From an uncultured Alistipes sp. (GTDB taxonomy: Bacteria; Bacteroidota; Bacteroidia; Bacteroidales; Rikenellaceae), in contig CALLRW010000002.1 of NCBI GenBank assembly GCA_938014215.1, positions 1 through 64,000 on the forward strand: DNA of 64,000 bases, read 5' to 3'. Positions 1-8,309 of this stretch are shown in pieces. How positions within the stretch are numbered: position 1 is the first letter of the stretch; every line of letters begins with the position of its first letter. Made by a program: the position numbers and the translations under genes. The notes under the pieces are model-generated. The model had not been told where the DNA came from. It was given only the letters and a program-made list of their open reading frames with translations, and did not search any database.

Positions 1-2885
1 TTAAGCTTTTGGCAATGTTCTTGACAGGAACAATGCTGATTGGTGCCGGTTGCAAGGACTATGATGACGACATCAAGAGTCTGAACAACCGAATCGATGC
101 ATCGAATGCTTCGGTCGACGAGCTCAAGGCTCTGATCGAGGCAGGTTCGGTCATCAAATCCGTGACTACCACCGCCGACGGCTTGACCTTCACGCTGAGC
201 AACGGCGAGAGCTACACCATCACCAACGGTGTGGACGGTACCAACGCCGTAGTCTGGACGATCGGTTCGGACGGCTACTGGTACAAGGACGGCAACAAGA
301 CCGAGTACAAGGCCATTGGTGCCGACGGTCAGGACGGCCAGGATGGCAAGGACGGCCAGGACGGTAAGGATGGCGACACGATCTACTACGTGCCCAACAT
401 CGAGACCGGCTGCTTCGACATCTGGAAGAACGGCGAGTACTCCGAGTCGACCACGATTTCGTGGAAGGCTTCGGGTGTGAGCGGCATCGTGAACGGCAAC
501 ATCCTCACGCTGACGATCCCCGGCACGAAGGCCGACGGCAGCGACGCCCGTGAGGTGGAGATCCTGCTGGGTGCCCAGCTCGGATCGGTAGCATTCGTTC
601 CCGAGGTTGTCAGCTCGGAGGTTCCCTATGCTACGACGACCGACGAATTCCTCCACATCGCTTCGTACCTGACCGAGAGCAAGTACAACGCCGCCACGAA
701 GGAGTTCCTGCCCCAGAGCTGGAACAAGTCGAACGAGGTGGATCTGGTTTACCGCATGAACCCGACCAACGCCTACGTCGAGGGTGCCGTTCTGGCATTT
801 GTCAACCGCGACGTGACGACGCGTGCCATCGCCGGTGACGAGAGCGACCTGCTGAACGTCGTTTCGGGCACCTTCGGCGAGACCGACGGCAACATCGACA
901 TCGTTGCCACGATCAACCCGATGGCTCTGTCGACGCAGAACAACATCGCCGCCCTGCAGGTTTGGGCCGGTCAGAACCCCGTTACGTCGGACTTCATCCA
1001 CGTGAAGTCGACCGCCATCGACGCCGTGATCGTCGATTCGCTCGAGACGAAGAAGGATCTCGCAAACCCCGTACTCCTCTACACGCGTACGAAGGCCATC
1101 TCGAACGACAAGGCCGAGGATGACACGTTCGTAAAGCAGTTCGTCGGCAAGGTCGGCGCAAAGAACTATCCCGCCAACTTCGAGTTTGCCTACAACGGCT
1201 CGATCGACCTGAAGGAGCTGGTAGGTCTCTACTCGAACGACAAGGACAACTTCCTCTATACGCTCGGTTTCAAGGGCATGAGCTACGAGTTCAGCCTGCC
1301 GGAGGAGTACCTCGCCGAGGATAACGACAAGACCAACCAGCAGTGGTTCGTTCAGCTGAACGACGGCGTGGTAGAGGTCAACAAGGAGAACCTGACGGGT
1401 GCCTACACGCAGGCCATCGGCCGTACGCCGATCGTCCGCGTCGACGCCTACCTGCCGAGCAACGGCGGCACGAAGCAGATGGTCGCTTCGTCCTACATCA
1501 AGCTCTCGATCGCCGCTACGGTTGCTCCCGACAAGGATGACAACAACGTACAGATCGCTGCCGATGCCGAGAAGCTCTACCGCGCTCTGACGGCCGACAT
1601 GAAGGATGCCGTCAACACCGTGGCCAAGATGAGCTACGAGGATATCAACAACAAGCTCTACGGTGCCGAGGGTCTGACTTCGACCAACTTCTGGAACGCA
1701 TACAACAAGACCTACAACGTCCTGCTGACCGTCACCGACGTGAACGGTGCTCAGAAGACGATCTTCGAGGCTCAAGGCAAGGCTGACCAGCTCTTCGACA
1801 AGACGAGCGACGGTATCAACGTCATGATCAACCTCAACAGCCAGAGCGTAACGACGTCGGCTGTCGAGATCTACACCAACAACCAGGTCAAGACGCAGCA
1901 CACCTACAAGAATGTTGACGGCAAGGGTGCCGAGTACACGCTGACCATCAGCGTCAATGCCAAGGACAACAAGGCCAACGGCAACTTCATCCTGACGCAG
2001 AAGTTCTACGTCCTCGAGGAGCACATGGCCTACCCGTACAACATCCTCTACCACTTCCTCAAGAGCACGATCAACGGTGCCTATGCCGACTTCGAGGGTG
2101 AAACCCAGGAGGATATCGTGATCGTCAAGGGACAGGTTGATCCCACAAGCTCGACCTGGAAGATGAGCTCGGTAGTCAGCGAGCACTTCGCCAAGACGAA
2201 GAACACTCAGGGTACAGAGGTCAACATCTTCGGATACTACCTCGAGGATGGTGTCGACCGCGACAACGTGGCTTCGATCACCTTCGACTGGGCCGAGCAG
2301 CCTGTCAAGGATGTAACGCCGACGGCTCCTCAGAAGGACACGGACTTCACGATCGCTCTCGACAGCGAGCTGGAGGTTCCCTATCTGATCAAGGACATGA
2401 CCTACACCACGACGCTGGTTAACGGCGAGGATTGCCCCTTCACCTACAGCATCGTATTCGTCAACCCGTTCGTTGCCGGCAAGGCCAGCGGCGTGACGAT
2501 CCTCGGCAACCAGATCGGCGAGCAGACCGCAGCAACGGCTTCGCAGGTTCGCGTCAACGACAAGTTCAACGACGCCATCCTGAGCTGGAGCTACTCCAAG
2601 CTGGATCTGACGAACAAGGCCAAGAACGACTACAAGGTGGCCATGCCGACGGTAAGCTACGCTTTCGACACGACCGAGCAGGCCTACAAGGATCTGGTTG
2701 GCAACCTGTCGGACGGCTCGACCTTCAAGGTTGACGCTCAGTCGGGTGTCGTAACCTGGCAGAACGAGGGTGCTACGCTGGCTCAGGACTACGTGGTAAC
2801 GGTTGTCGCTACCGTCACCTTCGAGAATCTCTCGGTAGTCGAGTGCCGCATCCCGGTTACGGTTTCGGCCAAGATCGGCAAATAA
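1..2885 (+). CDS. Large surface lipoprotein with DUF4988/PL29-N-terminal-like region (5' end outside window)
   Basis: The reading frame is open from the first bases, and the first residues already form the hydrophobic core of a signal peptide ending in a lipobox (IGAGC). The true start therefore lies just upstream of the window and only a few codons are missing. The lipidated Cys is followed by an acidic CKDYDDD stretch, then a short heptad-like helix (about residues 20-45). A short collagen-like run of G-x-D triplets follows at about residues 100-120. This is the arrangement of Bacteroidota DUF4988 or 'PL29 family lyase N-terminal domain' lipoproteins. The remaining roughly 800 residues look like repeated beta-sandwich domains without a recognisable catalytic motif. 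Location is probably the outer membrane surface. Function is unknown; adhesin or glycan binding are possibilities only. A strong terminator follows. Confidence 0.75.
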   Translation, partial: KLLAMFLTGTMLIGAGCKDYDDDIKSLNNRIDASNASVDELKALIEAGSVIKSVTTTADGLTFTLSNGESYTITNGVDGTNAVVWTIGSDGYWYKDGNKTEYKAIGADGQDGQDGKDGQDGKDGDTIYYVPNIETGCFDIWKNGEYSESTTISWKASGVSGIVNGNILTLTIPGTKADGSDAREVEILLGAQLGSVAFVPEVVSSEVPYATTTDEFLHIASYLTESKYNAATKEFLPQSWNKSNEVDLVYRMNPTNAYVEGAVLAFVNRDVTTRAIAGDESDLLNVVSGTFGETDGNIDIVATINPMALSTQNNIAALQVWAGQNPVTSDFIHVKSTAIDAVIVDSLETKKDLANPVLLYTRTKAISNDKAEDDTFVKQFVGKVGAKNYPANFEFAYNGSIDLKELVGLYSNDKDNFLYTLGFKGMSYEFSLPEEYLAEDNDKTNQQWFVQLNDGVVEVNKENLTGAYTQAIGRTPIVRVDAYLPSNGGTKQMVASSYIKLSIAATVAPDKDDNNVQIAADAEKLYRALTADMKDAVNTVAKMSYEDINNKLYGAEGLTSTNFWNAYNKTYNVLLTVTDVNGAQKTIFEAQGKADQLFDKTSDGINVMINLNSQSVTTSAVEIYTNNQVKTQHTYKNVDGKGAEYTLTISVNAKDNKANGNFILTQKFYVLEEHMAYPYNILYHFLKSTINGAYADFEGETQEDIVIVKGQVDPTSSTWKMSSVVSEHFAKTKNTQGTEVNIFGYYLEDGVDRDNVASITFDWAEQPVKDVTPTAPQKDTDFTIALDSELEVPYLIKDMTYTTTLVNGEDCPFTYSIVFVNPFVAGKASGVTILGNQIGEQTAATASQVRVNDKFNDAILSWSYSKLDLTNKAKNDYKVAMPTVSYAFDTTEQAYKDLVGNLSDGSTFKVDAQSGVVTWQNEGATLAQDYVVTVVATVTFENLSVVECRIPVTVSAKIGK

Positions 2886-2974
2886 GCAGTTCAGTATCCA
2901 TCAAATCCCCGCACCCGCACCGGGTATCTAATGGAGCACCCCTTTAGGGAGGGGGTGGGGTAAACCCCGGTGCC

Positions 2975-3020
2975 GCCGGGCGCAGAATCGAACCAGACCG
3001 ATTCGCGCCCGGCTTTTTTT
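2975..3020 (+). terminator. Rho-independent terminator after the lipoprotein gene
   Basis: A 15-bp stem (gccgggcgc/gcgcccggc plus gaatcg/cgattc, one bulged A) closes an 8-nt loop and is followed at once by seven T. Confidence 0.9.
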
Positions 3021-3066
3021 GTCCCCAGCCCAACGTACAGCCGAAGGGTACATCCCGAAAATAAAG

Positions 3067-3098
3067 TTTGATTTTCAGACGCCGTTATGCTATCTTTG
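3067..3098 (+). promoter_or_regulatory. Bacteroidota-type promoter for the GH2-like gene
   Basis: TTTG at 3067-3070 and TATCTTTG at 3091-3098, spaced 20 nt, match the -33/-7 consensus. The predicted leader to the ATG at 3217 is about 110 nt. The rest of the 331-nt gap (2886-3216) holds the terminator and no gene that I can support. Confidence 0.75.
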
Positions 3099-3216
3099 CG
3101 CTTGGAACTCCCCGGACACCCCGCTCAGCGATCGGCCGCCCGCCTCCCCCGGTGACGGTGCGCCGACACGACCGTCGGAGCGTAATTTCCGTGCGGAGCC
3201 GTAAAAAAGTTCTGCC

Positions 3217-5250
3217 ATGAAACGACTGATAACGCTTCTGCTGCTGCTCGGCGGGATCCTCGGCGAGGCCCGCGCCCGCGAAGTCTTCCCCATCAACGAA
3301 GGCTGGCGCTTCTTCTTCAAGTCGGAACGCACCTCCGACAATGCCCGCCATGTCACCCTCCCCCACAGCTGGAACACCGATCCGCTGGCGCAGGGCTACT
3401 GGCTCGAAACGACCGGCAACTACCAGAACGGCATGTACATCCCCGCCGAATGGGCCTCGAAACGCCTCTTCGTCAAGTTCTACGGCGTGCAGAGCGTCGC
3501 CGACGTCTACGTCAACGGCTACCATGTCGGCAACCACCGCGGCGGCGGTACGGCCTTCGTCTTCGAAATCACCGACCGAATCCGCTTCGGTGCGGACAAC
3601 GCCCTGCTCGTGATGGTCAACAACAGCTGGCGCGACGACGTACTGCCCACCTCGACCGACATGAACCTCTACGGCGGCATCTACCGCGGCGCCGAACTCA
3701 TCGTTACGGAGAGGACCGCCATCTCTCCGCTCTATCTCGGTTCGGAGGGGGTGCTGATCCACCAGCGGAGTGCAACCCCGGAACGCGCCGAAGGTGACAT
3801 CGAAATCCACCTCACCTCGAAAAACGAGAACGCCTGTACGCTCAACGTCGAGATCACCGCTCCGGACGGACGCCAGGTCTTCTCGCGCCGCCAGAAGGCC
3901 CGCATCGACGGCAAACCCGTTCTGATACCCTACGCCGTCGAGGAGCCCGACCTGTGGAGCCCCGACCATCCGTCGCTCTACACCGTGACGGCCGCCATCG
4001 GCGAAGACAGCATCACCGACCGGGTCGTTGTCCGCACGGGTTTCCGCACGGTCAATGTCTCGACCGGCGAAGGTCTGACCGTCAACGGCGTCCGCACAGC
4101 GGTCCACGGCGTGGTGCTCCACCACGACAACGGCCTCTCGGGCGGTACGCTCGTCGAGGAGGATTACGATGCCGATCTGGCGCGGGTCCATGACATCGGC
4201 GCCAACGCCCTGCGTTCGGCCGTCATTCCCCACGCGCAATACCTCTATGACCGCTGCGACGAGCAGGGGCTGCTCGTCTGGATCGACATGCCGCTGCACC
4301 GGGCACCGTTCCTGAGCGACATGGCCTATTTCGCCACCCCGGCCTTCGAGGAGAACGGCCTGCAGCAGTTGGAGGAGATCATCGCCCAGAACATCAACCA
4401 CCCGTCGGTGGCCATGTGGGGCATCTTCTCGCAACTCTGGATGCGCGGCGACGACGTGACGCCCTACCTGCGCCGCCTCAACGACACGGCGCACGAGATG
4501 GACCCCTCGCGTCCGACGGTCGCCTGCAGTGATCAGGACGGAGCACTGAATTTCGTAACGGATCTCATTGTCTGGAAACAGACGGTGGGATGGCAGCGCG
4601 GTTCGACCGACGACGTCATCGTCTGGCGCGACCAGCTGAAGAAGAACTGGTCCTATCTGCGTTCGGCGGTCTGCTACGGCGGTCCGGGATTCCTCGGCCA
4701 CAAGAGCTACACGGCTCAGGAGGAGCCCCGTTCGAACTGGCTCCCCGAGGATCGGCAGACGCGGTTCCACGAGGAGTATGCCCGCAACCTGCAGAACGAT
4801 TCGCTCTTCTGGGGCGTATGGATCGAGAGCCTGTTCGACTACGGATCGGCCCGCCGGGCCTACGGTGTGAACGGCGCCGGACTGGTCACCCTCAACCGCC
4901 GCGAATGCAAGGATGCCTACTACCTCTACCGCGCGATGTGGAACCGCGAGGAGCCGACACTCCATATCGTCGACAAGCGCCGCCGGCTGCGCGACAGCGA
5001 AAAGCAGCTCTTCCGCGTCTACTCGTCGGCAGGGATGCCGCTGCTGACGGCCGGGGCCGACACGCTTCAGATGACGGAATACGCCCCGTGTCAGTACCGC
5101 ACCGATTCGGTGACGATGAAGGGGGTGGTCGAGGTGAAGGCCGTGGCCGGCGATCTGCGTGACAGCGTCACGATCCGAATCGGCAACGTGCTAAAACCGA
5201 AGCTGACTCCGGGCCTTCCGCGAACAGCAGGTCCGCAAACGACAAATTAG
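3217..5250 (+). CDS. Secreted GH2-family protein, probably catalytically inactive
   Basis: 677 residues with a signal peptide (MKRLITLLLLLGGILGEARA). The order is that of glycoside hydrolase family 2: jelly-roll sugar-binding domain (about 25-180), Ig-like domain (about 185-285), TIM barrel (about 290-590) and a short C-terminal beta domain. The barrel is easily aligned: GVVLHHDN, NHPSVAMWGIF, DPSRPT, GWQRGS, and FDYGSARRAYGVNGAGLV. The acid/base position, normally NE after the HPS..W.F motif, reads Ser405-Gln406. The nucleophile motif SEYG reads VCYG (Cys486). Both catalytic glutamates are thus missing, so this is likely a carbohydrate-binding or regulatory pseudoenzyme. The last 83 bp overlap the convergent WbqC gene, suggesting a C-terminal extension by loss of an earlier stop. 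Confidence 0.85.
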   Translation: MKRLITLLLLLGGILGEARAREVFPINEGWRFFFKSERTSDNARHVTLPHSWNTDPLAQGYWLETTGNYQNGMYIPAEWASKRLFVKFYGVQSVADVYVNGYHVGNHRGGGTAFVFEITDRIRFGADNALLVMVNNSWRDDVLPTSTDMNLYGGIYRGAELIVTERTAISPLYLGSEGVLIHQRSATPERAEGDIEIHLTSKNENACTLNVEITAPDGRQVFSRRQKARIDGKPVLIPYAVEEPDLWSPDHPSLYTVTAAIGEDSITDRVVVRTGFRTVNVSTGEGLTVNGVRTAVHGVVLHHDNGLSGGTLVEEDYDADLARVHDIGANALRSAVIPHAQYLYDRCDEQGLLVWIDMPLHRAPFLSDMAYFATPAFEENGLQQLEEIIAQNINHPSVAMWGIFSQLWMRGDDVTPYLRRLNDTAHEMDPSRPTVACSDQDGALNFVTDLIVWKQTVGWQRGSTDDVIVWRDQLKKNWSYLRSAVCYGGPGFLGHKSYTAQEEPRSNWLPEDRQTRFHEEYARNLQNDSLFWGVWIESLFDYGSARRAYGVNGAGLVTLNRRECKDAYYLYRAMWNREEPTLHIVDKRRRLRDSEKQLFRVYSSAGMPLLTAGADTLQMTEYAPCQYRTDSVTMKGVVEVKAVAGDLRDSVTIRIGNVLKPKLTPGLPRTAGPQTTN

Positions 5251-5773
5251 CCGCAAAGGGCATCCGGTCGGAAAAGACCTGGAAATAGGGCTCGGCCACG
5301 AAGGCCGGGCCCTCGTTGTGTCGGGCACGGAGGTCGAGATCGCCGGGACGGGGTTCGACGTAGCGCTCAGAAAAGCGCGGCAGGGGAACGTGCGCCAGCG
5401 TGCAGAGCTCCTCCAGCAGCCGGTGGTTGTAATCGACCAGGAAGGTATACTCGCGGCGGTAGAAGGGCTCGAAACGGGCGGCGTAGTGTTCGAAATAGGG
5501 CGACGAACGGTAGGAGGCGACCAATGCCCCCCAGTGCTGGTGCTGCCAGCGTTTCGAATAGTCGAGCCGCACGTCGCGCATGGGCTGGCGCGGGCGGTTG
5601 GCATGGCAGACGTGGGCCGTGAGCTCCATCACCCCGTCGGTGGCGAGGATCCGGGCCCGGTTGCGTTCGGAACGTTTGACGAAATGTTCGCCCAGGTCCA
5701 CGACGCAGTCGCCGTGGAGCAGGTGCACGAAGTAGGAGACCGACGGCAGGTAGGCAAGCGGCAGAATGGTCAT
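5168..5773 (-). CDS. WbqC family protein
   Basis: 201 residues starting MTILPLAYLPSVSYF, the characteristic WbqC N-terminus in which PLAYLPS..YF is the family's opening motif. Length is normal for the family. A later motif, DYSKRWQHQHWGALVASYR, and the downstream segment EPFYRREYTFLVDYNH also fit. WbqC-like proteins occur near polysaccharide or glycan genes, but their biochemical role is not settled. The gene ends inside the convergent GH2-like gene with no terminator between them. It lies 47 nt downstream of ispG on the same strand and may be co-transcribed with it. Confidence 0.85.
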   Translation of the reverse strand: MTILPLAYLPSVSYFVHLLHGDCVVDLGEHFVKRSERNRARILATDGVMELTAHVCHANRPRQPMRDVRLDYSKRWQHQHWGALVASYRSSPYFEHYAARFEPFYRREYTFLVDYNHRLLEELCTLAHVPLPRFSERYVEPRPGDLDLRARHNEGPAFVAEPYFQVFSDRMPFAANLSFADLLFAEGPESASVLARCRFGS

Positions 5774-5820
5774 GCGCAGGGAATTCTAACGGAACATGGC
5801 AATACGGCAGGCCGGCGGGA

Positions 5821-7350
5821 TCAATTCTGCGCCGGAGCGTCGGACGGAGTGTCGGACGGAGCGTCGACCCAGTCGCCGTTTTCGCGGATCAGTTCGATGA
5901 GACGGTCGAGGGCCTCCTCCTGCGGGATGTTGCGGACGATCACCTCACGCCCCTTGTAGAGGGTGATGCGCCCGGGACCCGCCCCGACGTAGCCGTAATC
6001 GGCGTCGGCCATCTCGCCCGGGCCGTTGACGATGCAGCCCATCACGCCGATGCGGAGGTTCTTCAGATGCGACGTGCGGGCCTTGATGTCGGCCAGCGTC
6101 TTCTCGATGTCGTACAGCGTCCGCCCGCACGAGGGGCAGGCGATATACTCCGTGTGGGAGAAGCGCACGCGCGCCGCCTGCAGGATCATCAGCTCCACGT
6201 CGCGGATCTCGGCCCCGGTAAGAGCCGGCGCCTCGATCCAGATGCCGTCGGCCAGGCCGTCGAGCAGCAGCGGGCCCAGGTCGGCCGCCGCCTTCACGGC
6301 CACGGCCTCCAGCGAACGCTCCTCGTAGCGCCGTTTAACCACGACGGGGTCGTCGGCCTGCTCGAGGTTGAGAATCGCGGCGCGCAGTTCGGCCGTCGGG
6401 TTGCCCGAACGGGCCTCCAGCACCCGGAATCCGTCGAGCGGTTCGGTGTGAATGACCGGCACGGTGACGTGCGAACGGCGCCGGTAGGCCGTCGGCGAGT
6501 AGCGTTCGGGGTGGAGCACCTCGAACTCACCGGGACGTTGGGCGAAGTGCTCGACGAGCATCTGTGCCACGGGGATCTCGTTCTCGGGGGCCTCGGTCAG
6601 CGAGACACGGATCGTGTCGCCGATGCCGTCGGCCATCAGCGCACCGATCCCCACGGCGCTCTTCACACGCCCTTCGAGCCCGTTGCCGGCCTCGGTGACC
6701 CCGAGGTGGATCGGGTAGTGCATTCCCTCGGCATCCATCGCCTCGACCAGCAGCCGGTAGGCCGCCACCATCACGCGCGTGTTGCTCGACTTCATCGAGA
6801 CGACCACCTGATCGAACTTCCGGTCCCGGCAGATGCGCAGGAACTCCATCGCCGAGACGACCATTCCCTCGGGCGTATCGCCCCAGCGGTCGAAGACCCG
6901 TTTGGCCAGCGAGCCGTGGTTGACACCGATGCGCAGCGCCACACCCCGTTCGCGGCACTGTTCGATCAGCGCCTCGAATTCGCCGTGTTCGTTGCGGTAG
7001 TTGCCGGGGTTGATGCGCACCTTGTCGACATACTTCGCCGCAATGGAGGCCACCTCCGGAACGAAGTGGATATCGGCCACGATGGCCGTATCGAAGCCGT
7101 CGGCCCGCAGCTGGCTGACAATCCGGCCGAGGTTCTCCCCCTCGCGGCGCCCCTGAGCCGTCAGGCGCACGATCTTGCCGCCGGCACGGTCGATGCGCTC
7201 GATCTGCGCAACGCTTGCCTGTGTATCGTTCGTATCGGTATTGGTCATCGACTGCACGGCCACCGGGCGGTCGCCGCCGATCGTCACCCGCCCGATCCGT
7301 ACCTCGCACGTCGGACGGCGCTTGAATTTCGAAAGATCCATCGTTTGCAT
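5821..7350 (-). CDS. ispG: 4-hydroxy-3-methylbut-2-enyl diphosphate synthase (flavodoxin/ferredoxin type)
   Basis: 509 residues. IspG reductively converts methylerythritol cyclodiphosphate to HMBPP, the penultimate step of the MEP isoprenoid pathway, in the cytosol. The N-terminal TIM barrel is clear (VAVQSMTNTDT, VRINPGN, GVNHGSL). The C-terminal [4Fe-4S] domain has ACPSCGRT and GVMGCIVNGPGEMADADYG, giving the three cluster cysteines and the conserved Glu. Between them lies an insertion of about 130-140 residues. Bacteroides and plant enzymes carry a much larger insertion here, so this one looks shortened. Start chosen at 7350 because a good promoter lies immediately upstream. IspH lies elsewhere in this window (53774-54652). 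Confidence 0.95.
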   Translation of the reverse strand: MQTMDLSKFKRRPTCEVRIGRVTIGGDRPVAVQSMTNTDTNDTQASVAQIERIDRAGGKIVRLTAQGRREGENLGRIVSQLRADGFDTAIVADIHFVPEVASIAAKYVDKVRINPGNYRNEHGEFEALIEQCRERGVALRIGVNHGSLAKRVFDRWGDTPEGMVVSAMEFLRICRDRKFDQVVVSMKSSNTRVMVAAYRLLVEAMDAEGMHYPIHLGVTEAGNGLEGRVKSAVGIGALMADGIGDTIRVSLTEAPENEIPVAQMLVEHFAQRPGEFEVLHPERYSPTAYRRRSHVTVPVIHTEPLDGFRVLEARSGNPTAELRAAILNLEQADDPVVVKRRYEERSLEAVAVKAAADLGPLLLDGLADGIWIEAPALTGAEIRDVELMILQAARVRFSHTEYIACPSCGRTLYDIEKTLADIKARTSHLKNLRIGVMGCIVNGPGEMADADYGYVGAGPGRITLYKGREVIVRNIPQEEALDRLIELIRENGDWVDAPSDTPSDAPAQN

Positions 7351-7361
7351 TTTATCCGAGA

Positions 7362-7393
7362 CAAAGATAGCAAGGTTTTGGTAATCTGCGAAA
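7362..7393 (-). promoter_or_regulatory. Promoter of ispG
   Basis: On the minus strand, TTTC (7390-7393) and TATCTTTG (7362-7369) are separated by 20 nt. The box lies 11 nt upstream of the ispG ATG. The element interlocks with the divergent promoter at 7377-7408. Confidence 0.65.
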
Positions 7394-7408
7394 ATTTCCC
7401 TATCTTTC
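7377..7408 (+). promoter_or_regulatory. Promoter of the rSAM-associated lipoprotein gene
   Basis: TTTG (7377-7380), 20 nt, TATCTTTC (7401-7408). It overlaps the divergent ispG promoter, so that the two upstream boxes lie within each other's spacer. Confidence 0.65.
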
Positions 7409-7461
7409 CGTGTCGACAGTGCGGCTACCCTGTTGGCGCTTTGGCTACATCATCAAAATTC

Positions 7462-7905
7462 ATGGGTAACATGAAAGGCAAACTGTTATTGATGGCGGCG
7501 TCACTGCTCGGCTTCGGCACCGCCTGCGAGTCCGGCGACGACTCCTCCCTGACCATGTACGGGACCCCCTACAACCGATTCCTGGTCAAGGGAACGGTCA
7601 GCGATCCGGCCGGAAACCCGATTCCGGGGATCCAGGTTCAGAGTAGTCAGGACCCGACCGCTGTCGAGACCGGCAGCGACGGCTCGTTCGAAATCTCCGG
7701 GAGGGGCCTCTTCAACGAGGCGAAGATCCGCTTCACGGACATCGACGGTCCGGAAAACGGCGGCGAGTTCTCCACCCGGGAGCTCCAAATCAAGTTCACC
7801 GAGGAGGAGCGTACGGCTGAATCCGCAGGCATGTGGGATCAAGGAGCCTTCGCCCGTTCGGGTGTCGAGGTGACGCTCGAAGAGAAAACAACCGACGCCG
7901 AATAA
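7462..7905 (+). CDS. Putative lipoprotein of the rSAM/lipoprotein type
   Basis: 147 residues. The signal peptide MGNMKGKLLLMAASLLGFGTAC ends in a lipobox with Cys22. It is followed by LTMYGTPYNRFLVKGTV and DPAGNPIPGIQVQ, the arrangement of the short Bacteroidota lipoproteins annotated as 'radical SAM-associated putative lipoprotein'. The core resembles one carboxypeptidase-regulatory-like beta sandwich (PIPGI..., GSFEISG). In known loci a radical SAM enzyme is adjacent; none lies next to this gene or elsewhere in the window. Start 7462 was preferred because the bases before it are A-rich; ATG at 7471 is the alternative. The molecular role of the family is unknown. Confidence 0.8.
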   Translation: MGNMKGKLLLMAASLLGFGTACESGDDSSLTMYGTPYNRFLVKGTVSDPAGNPIPGIQVQSSQDPTAVETGSDGSFEISGRGLFNEAKIRFTDIDGPENGGEFSTRELQIKFTEEERTAESAGMWDQGAFARSGVEVTLEEKTTDAE

Positions 7906-8060
7906 GCGAGGGGGGGGAGAGAATCCGGGGAGGGGAGAGTCCAGGGAGAGTCCAGGGAGGGGAGAGAGCCCGGGGAACAGAGGACGAGCCGGGAGAGCAG
8001 AGAGCAAAAGAGGGAAGAGGAAAGAGGAAAGAGGAAAGGAAGAGCCCGAAAAATCTGTCC
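7906..8060 (+). repeat. Purine-rich, G-run intergenic tract
   Basis: Immediately after the stop codon the plus strand is almost pure purine for about 150 nt: a run of eight G (7910-7917), several GGGG and GGG runs, and a short AGGAAAG repeat near 8018-8040. No gene is seen in it. Between 8060 and 8309 there is only a terminator-like hairpin and a -7 box. Confidence 0.7.
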
Positions 8061-8159
8061 CGGAAAATTTGTCCCGAAAAATCCTCCCGAAAAGGCCTTC
8101 CGGATCCAGGTAAGGCGGAAGCCTGTTAATGACCCGTATTTTCCATTCGTTATCCCGTT

Positions 8160-8198
8160 TCGGGGCTGCTCCGACGGAACAGCCCCGAGAGGGTTTTG
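8160..8198 (+). terminator. Probable terminator of the rSAM-lipoprotein transcript
   Basis: A 9-bp GC stem (tcggggctg/cagccccga, loop of 11) is followed by gagggtttt. The T-run is short. Confidence 0.5.
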
Positions 8199-8297
8199 TC
8201 TGCCTGCATGACCGGCCAAGCACTCCCTCAGCCGCCGTCCAGAACGGCTCCCGGCAAAAAAGAGCCCGAAAAAGGAGCTTTTGCGGCCGCCTTTTCG

Positions 8298-8305
8298 TAT
8301 ATTTG
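8298..8305 (+). promoter_or_regulatory. -7 box just upstream of recG
   Basis: TATATTTG ends four bases before the GTG taken as the recG start. No good TTTG lies 19-21 nt upstream. If functional, the mRNA would be leaderless or nearly so. Confidence 0.45.
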
Positions 8306-8309
8306 CCAG

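Noticed and set aside
3085..4965. Long open frame of 626 codons opposite the GH2-like gene
   Set aside because: It is the antisense shadow of a clear protein, a common effect in GC-rich genomes; the same holds for other long antisense frames (for example opposite recG, the EF-G2-like gene, the PiT gene and the S41 protease).
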